Assembly (NCBI RefSeq): GCF_009856355.1
Contig: NZ_WMEW01000003.1
Span: 1-64,000 of the forward strand
Length of the DNA stretch: 64,000 bases
Source: Halobacillus litoralis
GTDB lineage: Bacteria; Bacillota; Bacilli; Bacillales; Halobacillaceae
Direction: 5' to 3'
A program made the position numbers and the translations under genes. The notes under the pieces are model-generated. The model worked only from the letters and a program-made list of their open reading frames with translations, did no database searches and was not told the DNA's origin. Below, one piece after another: positions 8,323 to 17,622 of this stretch; the first letter of the stretch is position 1; each line of letters starts with the position of its first letter.

Positions 8323-8738
8323 TCTTCTTCCGGATCTTTCAGTTCATCCTTCGACACATGACGTCCGAAAATCGTACTGACTTTCTCTCCCGCCTGTTCT
8401 TTCACTTCATCATCGATATGGGAAAGCACCTGATAGACCGCATACAAAATCACAGCACTGTCGTCAGTAAAGCCGACAGCCGGAAGCACATCTGGAACAG
8501 CATCCACCGGCAGAATTAAATAACCGAGAGCCCCCGCAATCGTGAGTTTTGCCTTCTTCGGTGTATTCGGACTTTGAAATGCATAGTACAACAGCAGACT
8601 GTAATAGACGAACTGAGTTCCCAGCCGGCTGCTGTAGGCTTTCAATTTCTTCAGCGTTTCCTTTTCTGAAAAGTAGCCCCGGCTTCGGGCGATCAACTGC
8701 GTCGGTCGTAAATTTTTCCACGAACGCTTCTCAGCCAT
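8304..8738 (-). CDS. YkvA/DUF1232 family membrane protein
   Basis: A 144-residue protein with the family signature LPVDAVPDVLPAVGFTDD (about residues 75-95) between two hydrophobic stretches, followed by an acidic tail. AGGAGG stands 4-5 bases before the ATG at 8738; a longer in-frame start at 8786 has no such site. YkvA proteins are widespread small membrane proteins of unknown function. The gene is divergent from the ATP-grasp gene and lies in the same direction as the Z1 gene, from which its terminator separates it. Confidence 0.8.
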   Translation of the reverse strand: MAEKRSWKNLRPTQLIARSRGYFSEKETLKKLKAYSSRLGTQFVYYSLLLYYAFQSPNTPKKAKLTIAGALGYLILPVDAVPDVLPAVGFTDDSAVILYAVYQVLSHIDDEVKEQAGEKVSTIFGRHVSKDELKDPEEDGEAGL

Positions 8739-8963
8739 ACTTCTTCCTCCTTTTTGTTTACTATTCACGGATTTCCCTTTCCTCAATCATTTCCCAGGAA
8801 ATAGATCATTCTCCGACAGGAAATGCGAGTTTTGTAAAACGTTCACTAGTTTTGTCGAAGAGCTATATATCGCTTACAGTTTTCTCTCTACTTTGATACG
8901 TTTAACTTACGATTGTCAAAGTTTCCTAAATTTAGATTTTCAATGACAAAGGAGAGGAATCGA

Positions 8964-10223
8964 ATGGAATTGGATCAACTGGAATTGAATACATCAATAG
9001 AAGAATCTGAGAAGACAAAGCCTTATTACACAGCGTTGGTGGGCTGGAGTGTCCAAGCCATTGAAGCGGCCGCACGGATGAACCGCCCGTTCATCGTCGT
9101 AGGTCCCGCAGAGTTCAAATCATATGCCGAAAAGCATGAGATTCCTTTTGTAGGTTGGGACTTCAATAAGCTGAATGAAGGTTCCGATCAATTGTACAAG
9201 CAGCTCCGGGACATGGGAGCCGAGCTGGCAGTCCCTTTGTATGAAGAGTGTGTCGAATGGGCAGGCGCCCTGAACGCCCGGTTCAGGGAAGATCCTAAAG
9301 TCTTTAACCGCTCCCTGCTGCTTCGTGATAAAGGAATGATGAAGCGGAAAGCGCAGATCTCCGGTATTAAAGTCGGAGTTTTTGAAGAGGCCAGAGATAA
9401 AGATGATGTGGAACGATTCTTAAAAAGAGTGAATGAAGCTTTATTGAAGCTGGAAGGTGACCACTATGACCCCATTCACGTGAAGCCTCTGGACAAAGCC
9501 GGGTCCGTCGGCCATTTGACGGTCTATACGAAAGAAGATATCAATCAGATTCAGGAGACGGACTTCCCTCTATTGATGGAAAGCCATCTCGACGGCCAGG
9601 AATTCTCCTGCGAAGCGTTCATTCATAAAGGAAAAGTCCGGTTCCTGAATATTACCGAATATGTGCGCCTCGGGTACTCCAATTTCGTTCCTGCCTCTCC
9701 TTCTCTGGAAGAAAAACGTCCATTGATTGAAAAGGCCGTTCAGCAGCTGGTCGATGCGTTCGAAATCGAATACGGCGTCATCCACCCGGAATACTTCATT
9801 ACGCAGGACGGAACGCTCCACTTCGGTGAAGTGGCCGCACGTGTGCCGGGAGGACATATTTTTGAACTGATTGAACGTGCCTACGGGTTCAGTGCTTATG
9901 AAGCCCAGATCTTATGCAGTGATCCGGGTACGACGGAGGAAGAGCTTAAAGAATTCTTCCCGGATCCTTATGATTATCAAAATTATGCAGGCTGCCTGAT
10001 GGTTCATCCAAGTATTGATTATGTCGAAGACTTGAAAATCCCGGAAGAGCTTGAGGACCACCCCTACTTTGAAAAGCATGACATGTTCACACCTCCGCAG
10101 GGGAAAGTAGCGGAACGTGTCGGCTTCGGGAACCATTATGGGACCATCTTCTTCTACGGCCGTGAGAGTGAAGAAATGCGTGACCTTCTCGAAACGTACG
10201 AAACGTATAATTTCTACATTTAA
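8964..10223 (+). CDS. ATP-grasp carboxylate-amine ligase of unknown substrate
   Basis: A 419-residue ATP-grasp enzyme that should activate a carboxylate as acyl-phosphate and join it to an amine or thiol. Seen: an N-terminal preATP-grasp domain (about 20-110), the lid-domain segment LLLRDKGMMKRKAQISGIKV, the central LLMESHLDGQEFSCEAF, and the metal-binding HPEYF then GEVAARVPGG (about 265-300). The ATG at 8964 has AAAGGAG upstream; an earlier in-frame start overlaps that site. A small inverted repeat GTTTT/AAAAC lies upstream at 8829-8840. The next gene starts 30 bases downstream without a terminator, so both are likely one operon. Confidence 0.85.
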   Translation: MELDQLELNTSIEESEKTKPYYTALVGWSVQAIEAAARMNRPFIVVGPAEFKSYAEKHEIPFVGWDFNKLNEGSDQLYKQLRDMGAELAVPLYEECVEWAGALNARFREDPKVFNRSLLLRDKGMMKRKAQISGIKVGVFEEARDKDDVERFLKRVNEALLKLEGDHYDPIHVKPLDKAGSVGHLTVYTKEDINQIQETDFPLLMESHLDGQEFSCEAFIHKGKVRFLNITEYVRLGYSNFVPASPSLEEKRPLIEKAVQQLVDAFEIEYGVIHPEYFITQDGTLHFGEVAARVPGGHIFELIERAYGFSAYEAQILCSDPGTTEEELKEFFPDPYDYQNYAGCLMVHPSIDYVEDLKIPEELEDHPYFEKHDMFTPPQGKVAERVGFGNHYGTIFFYGRESEEMRDLLETYETYNFYI

Positions 10224-10253
10224 GTTCTCTCAAAAAGAGAAAGGAGTAGTCAC

Positions 10254-12215
10254 ATGCCGCAAACCACAGGTGCTCTTGCTGAACGATTTATTTACGCTCT
10301 GGAACAGCTCGACCAGGCTCCTTCCTTTGTGAAACCGAAATACCAGACCGATGTCTATCAGGAGGCCAACCGTCTGATTGATGCGGACGACGGTTTTGAA
10401 AACTTATACCAGCATGCCGCGCGATTTGAAGAGGCCGGTGTTTTTCAGGATGGGCCATGGGAATCCGCGGAGAAGCTTCAGCCTCCTCTCGTAGCGGGTT
10501 CCTTGAAAGCGAAAGGGCTGCCTATGATCATCGAGGTGCTGAGTGAGCTGCGTATGCTTGCCATTGCTGAAGGAAAAGCGTCCAATCCTGGTGTGACGCG
10601 CACGATGGCTGAAGAATTTTTAAATGAAGTCATGGTATTGAACCTGAACCTGCTTTTTCCGGATGCCAGTGAAAGCGCGCGGATGGAGAAACACGAAAAT
10701 GACGAAAAAGCCGAAAAGCTTTTTACGTTTCTTTCCACACACTTATCGTCGACCGCCCTCATCCAGACCCTTATTGACGAAATCAAGCGCCTGACCGCCC
10801 AGCGTCCCATCATGATCAAACGAGTCGTATCGATGATCAAGATGGCTAAAGAGATGGTCAATCTGGACACGGAAAAGAATGACATGTCTGAACTCGTGCA
10901 GTTTATATCGGCGATTGAAGGACCGTCACCACTGAGTGACCAATATAAAGATGTCCATGCCTACCGCAGCCAGCTGAAGACGATCCCGAGAGCGGAGCTT
11001 ATCTCAGAGAGTACAGCACTTGCCAAATCGATGCGCGACACCGGGCTTGTCGCTCCCCATCATGCGACACTGCTACGATTTTTAAGCAAGCAGAACCCCG
11101 GCCTGTTATCTTATGCCCTGAGCCTCAACAGCAAAGGCAGTGCCAACCTTGAAGAAAACCGGGAGCTTGTGATCCAGCTGATCCGTTCGTCCATTTTCCC
11201 GGGAACGAGACAGTCGGTTTACGGACTTGCCATGATGCTTGAACGCGGGATACTTTCTCATTCACCAGTGGCTCCGGGCCTGCGCAGGCTGATAGAGCTG
11301 GATATCCGTCCGGACGTCCGGAACGCCCTTTACTCCACAACCAATACGGGCGAAGGGGTGACAGCCAACAGCATTCTCGTTGCAGGAGCCATCCAGGTCC
11401 TCGGTCAGCCGCTGGGCGTCGGCCAGGGATTCAATCCGACGTGCCAGGCCGCACGAGGCATCAGCTTATGGGCCCAGCATGCCCCCGGGTTCCTGCTTGA
11501 AATCATTCCAAGGGCAGCCAGGGATGGTGATCTGGATTTCACTTTTGAAGGCGCACAAATCCATTCCAAAGATTTAAAAGGCGGCCTCGCCCCTGACTTG
11601 GATAAAGAGCTTGATCCTGTGTCACTCGTCCTCGTCCCGCATCTGGATAAGATTTACAGCGAGATGATGACCCGTGTCGCCCTCCGCGGAGAGGACGGCC
11701 ACCGCTGGGTAAACCCGGCCTTTTACGGCAACTGGGTGCAGAAAGGATTCAGTTCCGTATTTGATCCGATAACAGGGTATGTCCTGGACTACAACGGATT
11801 CCTGAAACTCTTTTATGCCACTCACCACCCGGACTATAATGATGACTATGAGCTGATCTATCCAAACCCCGTCGGCATTTTCATAACCAACGTCCACGGA
11901 AAGCTGCTCGGTCTTCATGCTGTTTCCATTACAAGAATTGCAAAAGACCCGCATGGGATGTACCGCATTTACTTTTACAATCCCAATAACGACGGCTCCC
12001 AGAACTGGGGACAGAATATTGAGCCGAGCGTCAACGGGAATGGCGAACAAGAAGGAGAAAGCTCCCTGCCTTTTGAGGAATTCACCTCAAGGCTGTACGC
12101 TTTTCATTACAACCCTTATGAACAGGGAGACGCTTACGCTGTCGAAAACACGATTGTCCAGAGTATACGAACTCTCGCTCAGGAAAGCTGGGGCAGGGAT
12201 TATACGTGGGTATAA
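10254..12215 (+). CDS. Large protein with a papain-like C-terminal domain
   Basis: A 653-residue protein without signal peptide or membrane spans. The first 350 residues are mostly helical and unlike any family I can name. The C-terminal half has a Cys at 397 (GFNPTCQAARGISLWA) at the start of a probable helix, a His at 555 (LGLHAVSITRI) opening a strand, and Asn 576 (FYNPNNDG) followed by a Trp-Gly. The order Cys, His, Asn and the local sequence resemble papain-fold peptidases or transglutaminases. It follows the ATP-grasp gene by 30 bases with its own AAAGGAG. Peptidase or acyl-transfer activity is an inference. Confidence 0.65.
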   Translation: MPQTTGALAERFIYALEQLDQAPSFVKPKYQTDVYQEANRLIDADDGFENLYQHAARFEEAGVFQDGPWESAEKLQPPLVAGSLKAKGLPMIIEVLSELRMLAIAEGKASNPGVTRTMAEEFLNEVMVLNLNLLFPDASESARMEKHENDEKAEKLFTFLSTHLSSTALIQTLIDEIKRLTAQRPIMIKRVVSMIKMAKEMVNLDTEKNDMSELVQFISAIEGPSPLSDQYKDVHAYRSQLKTIPRAELISESTALAKSMRDTGLVAPHHATLLRFLSKQNPGLLSYALSLNSKGSANLEENRELVIQLIRSSIFPGTRQSVYGLAMMLERGILSHSPVAPGLRRLIELDIRPDVRNALYSTTNTGEGVTANSILVAGAIQVLGQPLGVGQGFNPTCQAARGISLWAQHAPGFLLEIIPRAARDGDLDFTFEGAQIHSKDLKGGLAPDLDKELDPVSLVLVPHLDKIYSEMMTRVALRGEDGHRWVNPAFYGNWVQKGFSSVFDPITGYVLDYNGFLKLFYATHHPDYNDDYELIYPNPVGIFITNVHGKLLGLHAVSITRIAKDPHGMYRIYFYNPNNDGSQNWGQNIEPSVNGNGEQEGESSLPFEEFTSRLYAFHYNPYEQGDAYAVENTIVQSIRTLAQESWGRDYTWV

Positions 12216-12216
12216 C

Positions 12217-12252
12217 AAAAAGCCGGACTCATTCTGAATGAGTCCGGCTTTT
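12217..12252. terminator. Bidirectional terminator
   Basis: A 16-base stem containing GCCGGACTCATT, with A-run and T-run on opposite sides, closes the ATP-grasp operon and the convergent 12262 gene. Confidence 0.92.
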
Positions 12253-12261
12253 CATAAGGCT

Positions 12262-12582
12262 TCACCCATGTTCATCCTGGGCACCCCTGAAATATTCTTC
12301 AAGTAAATCCCCTAAGGTTATCCCCCATCGCTCCATGATCCGCCGCTCAAAACGGGAAATGGAAAATTTCCGCTTTAAATCCAGCGCATGCTCGGACATT
12401 CCCATGAACTCAGCCAGAGCCAGCAATTCCTTGTAGGCGAGCTTCTCGGTCATGATTGTCCCACCAGCTTTTCCATATGCTTCGTACTTCACGCGGGCCG
12501 CTTCCATTACATGAATCAGGGGGCGCATCTTGAAGTAATGAACAGCTTCTGCCAGTCTGCTCTTGTTATTCACTCCCTCCAC
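12262..12582 (-). CDS. Small helical protein of unknown function
   Basis: A 106-residue, mostly helical, charged protein. The start is uncertain: a GTG at 12582 gives the longest form, and a second GTG at 12573 has GGAGGG immediately upstream but too close for ideal spacing. The C-terminal stretch with WGITLGDLLEEYF suggests a small regulatory or structural domain. It ends at a shared terminator with the papain-like gene. Not recognised; no function assigned. Confidence 0.55.
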   Translation of the reverse strand: MEGVNNKSRLAEAVHYFKMRPLIHVMEAARVKYEAYGKAGGTIMTEKLAYKELLALAEFMGMSEHALDLKRKFSISRFERRIMERWGITLGDLLEEYFRGAQDEHG

Positions 12583-12654
12583 TCCGTTCCATCATTTTCC
12601 TTAATGTACTATATGTATGCAGAGGTTTCTCTGTTCAATCCTTCTAAATATGCT

Positions 12655-13863
12655 TTAGAAAAAGGTCCAGCACTGCGGTTTTTCCAGTTGATTGAAAAGA
12701 TCCACCGGCTTCGATACATTTGCTTTTCCGGCTTTTTCGAGTGCAGGTAATGAAACACACCCCATCATTAAGGAAGAAAAGGAACCTATATCAAGTTCAA
12801 TCTGTACCTCTGCTTCTTCTTTCGTCACAGATGGTCGTCCGGCTGCAAACTGCCACACCTCTTTGTAGGTTTCCCCAAGCAGGCTGTCTTTCACAGTCCA
12901 CCCTATCCGGATGGTATCTCTGCCGAACGTATGGTGTTTAACAGATTCAAGGAACGCCGGGATATCGATGATCCGGTACATTAGACCACGTCCCTGCTCG
13001 GCGGTCTTATGATAAATGGAATGGATCAACCGGTTCTCCACGTGGACAGGGTTATCGAGTGTAAAACTGAAATCTTCGTCGAACGTTGGGAAGCTTACAG
13101 ACCGAACCTGGTCTTTTTGGTTATGAAGCTGAGTAAGCAGCGCTTGATAGGCGGCTTTTGTTGTATAAAAGAAGTTTCTCACATGCAGATCGTTCTCCAG
13201 GAAATGGGACCCTGCCTTGAATTCAAAGGACATGTACCCCTCCAGCTTCCCCTCATTTTGAACCCCGATCGTATGCTGCTCCGGCTTCTCCAGAAAGGCA
13301 AAGCCATAAGAGGGGATGTCTGTAGCGCCGTGAGTCTGATCCACCCACGTGTGGTAGCACCTACGAACATCGTCTAAATGGTCCCTCGTAAGCACCTGAA
13401 CGTCTAAGGTCGTTTCAAAGGTCGGAAGCTGAGAAGGATGGAACTGATACACAGACAGCTCCGGACCGATGCCAAAGCCCATTTTCTGATAAAAACCCGG
13501 CTGGAAAGGGTAAAGGTGAGCCAGTATACGGCCGTTCTTTCTGGCATCCAGCAAAAACTTCGTAATGATCCGCTTGGCATGTCCCTGTTTTTTATAAGGA
13601 AGGTCTACCGCTACAGTCCCGATCCCCGCTCCTTTCACTTTCGTGTCATAGACCTGGATCTTATGATCGTAAGCAAAATAACCACCGACAAGAGAGCCGC
13701 CATCATATAAACCGACCGGGTGGACATCCTTATGGCCGGCCATTTTCCGACGATGCTCTGTATAGCGTTCCTGTTCCTCCGCTGATGTAAGATTCATCCC
13801 GGGGTAACAGCGGTGGGACAAACCTGTAAAAGCTTCAAAATCCTTCAACTCTTTAAACTCCAT
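12655..13863 (-). CDS. Eis-like GNAT N-acetyltransferase
   Basis: A 402-residue protein with the Eis layout: an N-terminal GNAT domain whose acetyl-CoA pyrophosphate loop is VAVDLPYKKQGHAKR (about 84-98), a second GNAT-like domain, and a C-terminal sterol-carrier-like domain ending in Phe, as in mycobacterial Eis where the C-terminal carboxylate is catalytic. Eis enzymes acetylate aminoglycosides and other amines; the natural substrate in Bacillaceae is unknown. GGAGGG precedes the ATG. It is divergent from the DDAH-like gene. Confidence 0.85.
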   Translation of the reverse strand: MEFKELKDFEAFTGLSHRCYPGMNLTSAEEQERYTEHRRKMAGHKDVHPVGLYDGGSLVGGYFAYDHKIQVYDTKVKGAGIGTVAVDLPYKKQGHAKRIITKFLLDARKNGRILAHLYPFQPGFYQKMGFGIGPELSVYQFHPSQLPTFETTLDVQVLTRDHLDDVRRCYHTWVDQTHGATDIPSYGFAFLEKPEQHTIGVQNEGKLEGYMSFEFKAGSHFLENDLHVRNFFYTTKAAYQALLTQLHNQKDQVRSVSFPTFDEDFSFTLDNPVHVENRLIHSIYHKTAEQGRGLMYRIIDIPAFLESVKHHTFGRDTIRIGWTVKDSLLGETYKEVWQFAAGRPSVTKEEAEVQIELDIGSFSSLMMGCVSLPALEKAGKANVSKPVDLFNQLEKPQCWTFF

Positions 13864-13980
13864 CGAATCCCTCCTTCATTCTCACTCTACCATTTTCTCT
13901 CATTTAACGGAGGAATTCTATTGTTTCGCCTGCTCCGAGTTGGGGAAAAATACAGCAACGAAAGAATGGAGGTTTGCCCC

Positions 13981-14862
13981 GTGAAAGATACGGCTGCTAA
14001 AACAGAATTGAACTGCTCCTCTGAATACGGGCAGCTGCTGGATGTTCTCGTCTCGGAGCCCCGTCATATGAGAATCGAAGCCAAAATCAATGAAACGCAG
14101 AAGCATTTTGAAGAAATTGAGACGAATATCGCCTTACAGCAGCACCGGGATTTTGTTCATCTTCTAAAGGAAGAAGGGGTTAACGTTCACCAGCTTCCTT
14201 CTAAATCTCACCTCCATGAACAAGTCTTCACCCGGGATATTGGATTTGTTATCGGAAGCCGGTTTTACATCTGTCAAATGAAAGAAGAAGTGCGCAAAGG
14301 TGAATCCAAGGAGTTAGCGGAGTGGTTGAAAGGTATGGAGACCTATACCTTCCAGTCCCCGATAGAAGGTGGAGACGTCCTTGTTGATCGAAACACGATA
14401 TGGGTCGGATACAGTGGACGGACTTCAATGGAAGCCATTCAAGAACTCAAACAACAGGAGCCGGAGAAGGACGTGCACCCCCTCCCGCTCGCAGATGGTG
14501 TCCTTCACCTTGATTGTGTATTGAACATTCTGGATGCTCATACGGCTCTGGCATTTCCGGAGGCGTTCACGGATGAGGGCTGGCAGATGATTCAAAACCG
14601 ATTCCGGGTGATTCCTGTTACAAAGGATGAAACGTTCCATATGGGTCCGAACGTTCTTTCCATCGGCTTAAACAAAGTGATCAGCCTCTCCCGGCACACC
14701 CGTTTGAATAAGAAACTGGAAGCAGAAGGATTCACAGTGCTTCCCGTTGATTTTTCAGAGATCATTAAATCAGGGGGCGCTTTCCGCTGCTGCACTCTTC
14801 CACTGCATCGGAAAGATCCCAGAGACCATATAGATGACATTCCAAAGAAAGGTTGTAGATAG
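13981..14862 (+). CDS. DDAH/arginine-deiminase-like hydrolase
   Basis: A 293-residue amidinotransferase-fold enzyme related to dimethylarginine dimethylaminohydrolase and B. subtilis YkgA. The nucleophile Cys is probably residue 270 in GGAFRCCTLPL; the active-site stretches FTRDIGFV and EGGDVLV are also present. I chose GTG at 13981 (GGAGG 8 bases upstream, length close to YkgA); a TTG at 13921 also has GGAGG and would add 20 residues. The next gene begins 1 base after the stop codon, so the two are translationally coupled. Likely acts on a guanidino or ureido compound. Confidence 0.82.
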   Translation: MKDTAAKTELNCSSEYGQLLDVLVSEPRHMRIEAKINETQKHFEEIETNIALQQHRDFVHLLKEEGVNVHQLPSKSHLHEQVFTRDIGFVIGSRFYICQMKEEVRKGESKELAEWLKGMETYTFQSPIEGGDVLVDRNTIWVGYSGRTSMEAIQELKQQEPEKDVHPLPLADGVLHLDCVLNILDAHTALAFPEAFTDEGWQMIQNRFRVIPVTKDETFHMGPNVLSIGLNKVISLSRHTRLNKKLEAEGFTVLPVDFSEIIKSGGAFRCCTLPLHRKDPRDHIDDIPKKGCR

Positions 14863-14863
14863 G

Positions 14864-16018
14864 ATGGATACACAGCAGTACTTCAGTAAAACGTATCAGG
14901 AGTCCCGCGAACGTTTCCGCGGTCTGCTTCCCCAGGTAAAAGAGTTGTGGCCGGATGCTGCCCTCCATACCGAAAGCATTGGGAATGAAGAAGACTTAAC
15001 CATCGATTTCATCTATGCCGATGCCCGCGTGTCCAATGATCAGGTCATGTTCATGACGACAGGGGAGCACGGTATTGAAGGGTATGCAGGAGCGGCTGTT
15101 GTACAAATGTTTATAGAAAACCACAGCCACGCCGTAGATGCTGATTACACGGGCCTCTGTCTTGTTCACAGCATCAATCCGTGGGGGATGAAGCACTTCC
15201 GGCGTGTCACAGGGAACAATGTGGACTTGAACCGGAACTACATTTATAAGACTGAACACGTGCCTGAGGATTTGAACACAAACTATCGTGATGCCAGCCG
15301 TCTTTTTCAGCCGAATGGGAGCCTGAAGGAAATCCCAAGAGAAAAGACAGTGCTCTATGAATATTTAACGAAAGGGATGGCTGAACAAGGGTATAAGGCG
15401 GTCAAGACCGCCAAAGGCATGGGACAATATGAGTTTGAAAAAGGCGTTTATTATGGCGGGAAAGAGGAAGAACGTTCTGCTTCCATTATGAAATCGTGGC
15501 AGAGAAAGATGCTGAGAAATTACAGCCGCGTTATTCATATGGACTGGCACACAGCACTTGGACCGACCAATGAAGTGACGATGGTCATCTCCGATCATGA
15601 AGAAAGAGATGTAGACACACTTCGAAACGATTACCATATGGAGAACGTAGAAAAATTCAGCCCTTCAAAAGTCAAAGGAGATTCAACCAATCATTTTTAT
15701 GAACTGCAGCAACATGAGTTTCCTGACCGTCGTCTTTTATCAGCCCTGTTCGAGTTCGGCACATTCGGAACGGACCGCGAGGCAGAGCTGAGAGAATTCA
15801 CGACCATCATCCTGGAAAATGAACTGTATTGGGAAGGAGCAGAGCGTGAAGAAGACCGGCGCTGGATCCTGCAGGAACTCCGGAATATGTTCTACCCCGT
15901 GGAACAGGAGTGGCGGGAAGCTGTCCTCACAGAGGCGGAAAAAGTGATTGTTTCTGTGATGAAGCATGAAAACATGATGAAGGATGCGTCAGCGGTAAGT
16001 TCTATTAGAAAAGCCTGA
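14864..16018 (+). CDS. DUF2817 family M14-like zinc peptidase
   Basis: A 384-residue cytoplasmic protein. M14 carboxypeptidase-like residues are visible: H69 and E72 in GEHGIEG as zinc ligands, NVDLNRNY as substrate-binding Asn/Arg, H229 in MDWHTALGP as the third ligand, and E297 in FEFGTFG as the candidate catalytic acid. The ATG at 14864 follows the upstream stop by one base; an earlier ATG at 14834 lacks a ribosome site. Coupling with a DDAH-like enzyme suggests joint breakdown of a modified arginine peptide or amide, which is inference. Confidence 0.82.
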   Translation: MDTQQYFSKTYQESRERFRGLLPQVKELWPDAALHTESIGNEEDLTIDFIYADARVSNDQVMFMTTGEHGIEGYAGAAVVQMFIENHSHAVDADYTGLCLVHSINPWGMKHFRRVTGNNVDLNRNYIYKTEHVPEDLNTNYRDASRLFQPNGSLKEIPREKTVLYEYLTKGMAEQGYKAVKTAKGMGQYEFEKGVYYGGKEEERSASIMKSWQRKMLRNYSRVIHMDWHTALGPTNEVTMVISDHEERDVDTLRNDYHMENVEKFSPSKVKGDSTNHFYELQQHEFPDRRLLSALFEFGTFGTDREAELREFTTIILENELYWEGAEREEDRRWILQELRNMFYPVEQEWREAVLTEAEKVIVSVMKHENMMKDASAVSSIRKA

Positions 16019-16046
16019 GAGGCTGTGTCCTCACAGGCTTTTTTCC
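16005..16046. terminator. Terminator between DUF2817 and pirin genes
   Basis: AGCCTG/CAGGCT arms with an inner GAGG/CCTC pairing, flanked by A residues and six T residues, near the DUF2817 stop codon. Confidence 0.85.
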
Positions 16047-16048
16047 TT

Positions 16049-16900
16049 TTACACAGCTGGAGGTCCGAACTTCCCGTTCCGGAAATCTTCAAAGGCCTGA
16101 TTGATCTCCTCCATGGTATTCATCACGAATGGACCGTGGGGGACGATTTCCTCGCCAATCGGTTGGCCGGAATAAACGAGCACCTTCGTCCGGCGTTTTT
16201 TGGACCGGATCGCCAGAGTGCTTTCCCCTTCCCCTGTTTCACGGAAAGTCAGCAGCCCAGCCTCGTGTTTTCTCATTGCCTGTTTTTCAGTCCCGATTTC
16301 CGCCTCCCCTGCCAGCATATAAATAAAAGCATTATGGTTTTCAGGGAGATGGATCGTATAAGAACTCCCTTCTCCCATCGTCCATTCCGTTAACGTAATC
16401 GGAACGATGGAATCCAGAGGCCCGGCCACCCCAGCGGTATGACCGGAGAACACTTTCAAACGTCCTCCTTCAAAAGAAACAACCGGGACGTCTTCCTGAT
16501 ACACATTCTGGTACACCGTGTCGGAATTCTTTTTATCCTTCGGAAGGTTCAACCATAACTGCAGTGTATGGGCAATATCATTCTCCACACCGTCTTCTGC
16601 GTGACGGGCGGCCCAGCCGGCATTCATGTACTGGACATCTCCAGGTTCAAGAATCTCCCGTCCGCCTGCGTTGTCTATGTGCTCAAGCCGGCCATCCACG
16701 ACGTACGTGACAGTTTGAAAACCTCTGTGGGGATGATCAGGGAACGTGCCCTTTTTGAACCAGTCCTCCGCCATCAGAATGAATGGATCGAGTTCACGCC
16801 ATCGTTCTACAGGAAGCACCCATCCTTTCTGAATGGCCGGAAACTTCATCTCTGTATATTCGACCCTCCATTTTTCCTTAAGTTCTCTTTGGAATGTCAT
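16049..16900 (-). CDS. Pirin-family cupin protein
   Basis: A 283-residue bicupin. The metal-binding signature HPHRGFQTVTYVVDG (about 56-70) is typical of pirin, with the matching His and Glu in the following strands. Bacterial pirins can act as quercetin 2,3-dioxygenases or regulate metabolic enzymes; the role here is not shown. GGAGGA stands before the ATG. A MarR-type regulator gene lies 60 bases upstream on the same strand and probably shares the transcript, which suggests control by redox or phenolic stress. Confidence 0.88.
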   Translation of the reverse strand: MTFQRELKEKWRVEYTEMKFPAIQKGWVLPVERWRELDPFILMAEDWFKKGTFPDHPHRGFQTVTYVVDGRLEHIDNAGGREILEPGDVQYMNAGWAARHAEDGVENDIAHTLQLWLNLPKDKKNSDTVYQNVYQEDVPVVSFEGGRLKVFSGHTAGVAGPLDSIVPITLTEWTMGEGSSYTIHLPENHNAFIYMLAGEAEIGTEKQAMRKHEAGLLTFRETGEGESTLAIRSKKRRTKVLVYSGQPIGEEIVPHGPFVMNTMEEINQAFEDFRNGKFGPPAV

Positions 16901-16959
16901 TCGATCATCCTCCCTCTAATTAGTTGCTACACATACTATACAGGTAAAAAAAGGGGCCC

Positions 16960-17388
16960 TTACCCTTTTATATTGTTCAGGATTTTCGTCAGCACTTGAT
17001 CCAGATGTTCCAAATCCTGCGTACTCAGCCCCTCCGTCACATCCGCGTTGAACGCTTCGGAAACAGGGACCACTTCTTCTTTCAGTTTCCGTCCGCTTTC
17101 GGTCAGGTACACTTCAAGGGAACGGCGGTCTTTCGGACAGAACTTCCGTTCAATAAAGCCTTTTCCTTCGAGGTTGACGACCATTCTGGCAATATTGGTT
17201 TTGTCCTTGCCCAGCTTTTCAGACAACTGGTTCTGCGTCAAGCCATCCTTTTCCCATAACAACATCATGACTAAATTCTGTTCAGGAGCAAGGTTGTAGG
17301 GCTGGAGACGCGATTTGATCTCACTGGTCAGCTTCAAGTCTGTCTGGTGGAGCTTAATGCTGATGTAATCCTCTACGCGTAAATTCAT
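16960..17388 (-). CDS. MarR-family transcriptional regulator
   Basis: A 142-residue winged-helix repressor. The recognition region GLTQNQLSEKLGKDKTNIAR and the wing IERKFCPKDRRSLEVYLT are clear. The wing includes a Cys (FCPKDRR), a possible redox sensor. I start at ATG 17388; the longer in-frame version would read through the promoter. A SigA-type promoter lies upstream on the same strand. It precedes the pirin gene and probably controls it and itself. Confidence 0.87.
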   Translation of the reverse strand: MNLRVEDYISIKLHQTDLKLTSEIKSRLQPYNLAPEQNLVMMLLWEKDGLTQNQLSEKLGKDKTNIARMVVNLEGKGFIERKFCPKDRRSLEVYLTESGRKLKEEVVPVSEAFNADVTEGLSTQDLEHLDQVLTKILNNIKG

Positions 17389-17430
17389 ACTATCTCTTCT
17401 TTCCTTGTCTAGGCTGCAGTTTCTATGTTC

Positions 17431-17460
17431 AGTATAAAGGGCGGTACTTCTCGAAGTCAA
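17431..17460 (-). promoter_or_regulatory. SigA-type promoter of the marR-pirin unit
   Basis: On the minus strand TTGACT, an 18-base spacer and TATACT stand 43 bases before the marR start codon. Confidence 0.6.
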
Positions 17461-17481
17461 AAGACTTGAAACGAAACATTA

Positions 17482-17510
17482 TTGAGTCCTCGTTCGTACA
17501 TAAGTATAAT
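17482..17510 (+). promoter_or_regulatory. SigA-type promoter of the DUF4247-DUF350-synthase operon
   Basis: TTGAGT (17482-17487), 17 bases, TATAAT (17505-17510). The first gene starts 113 bases downstream, leaving a leader with no obvious riboswitch. Confidence 0.65.
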
Positions 17511-17622
17511 AGAAGAGGATGAAATGGGAAATTGTCCCTGGGTCTGCCTTCTTAACCGGGCCTTATAAACACCTGCGGCTTTTTCAACCGATACTTTACT
17601 ATGGCTTACAGGAGGTGAACCA

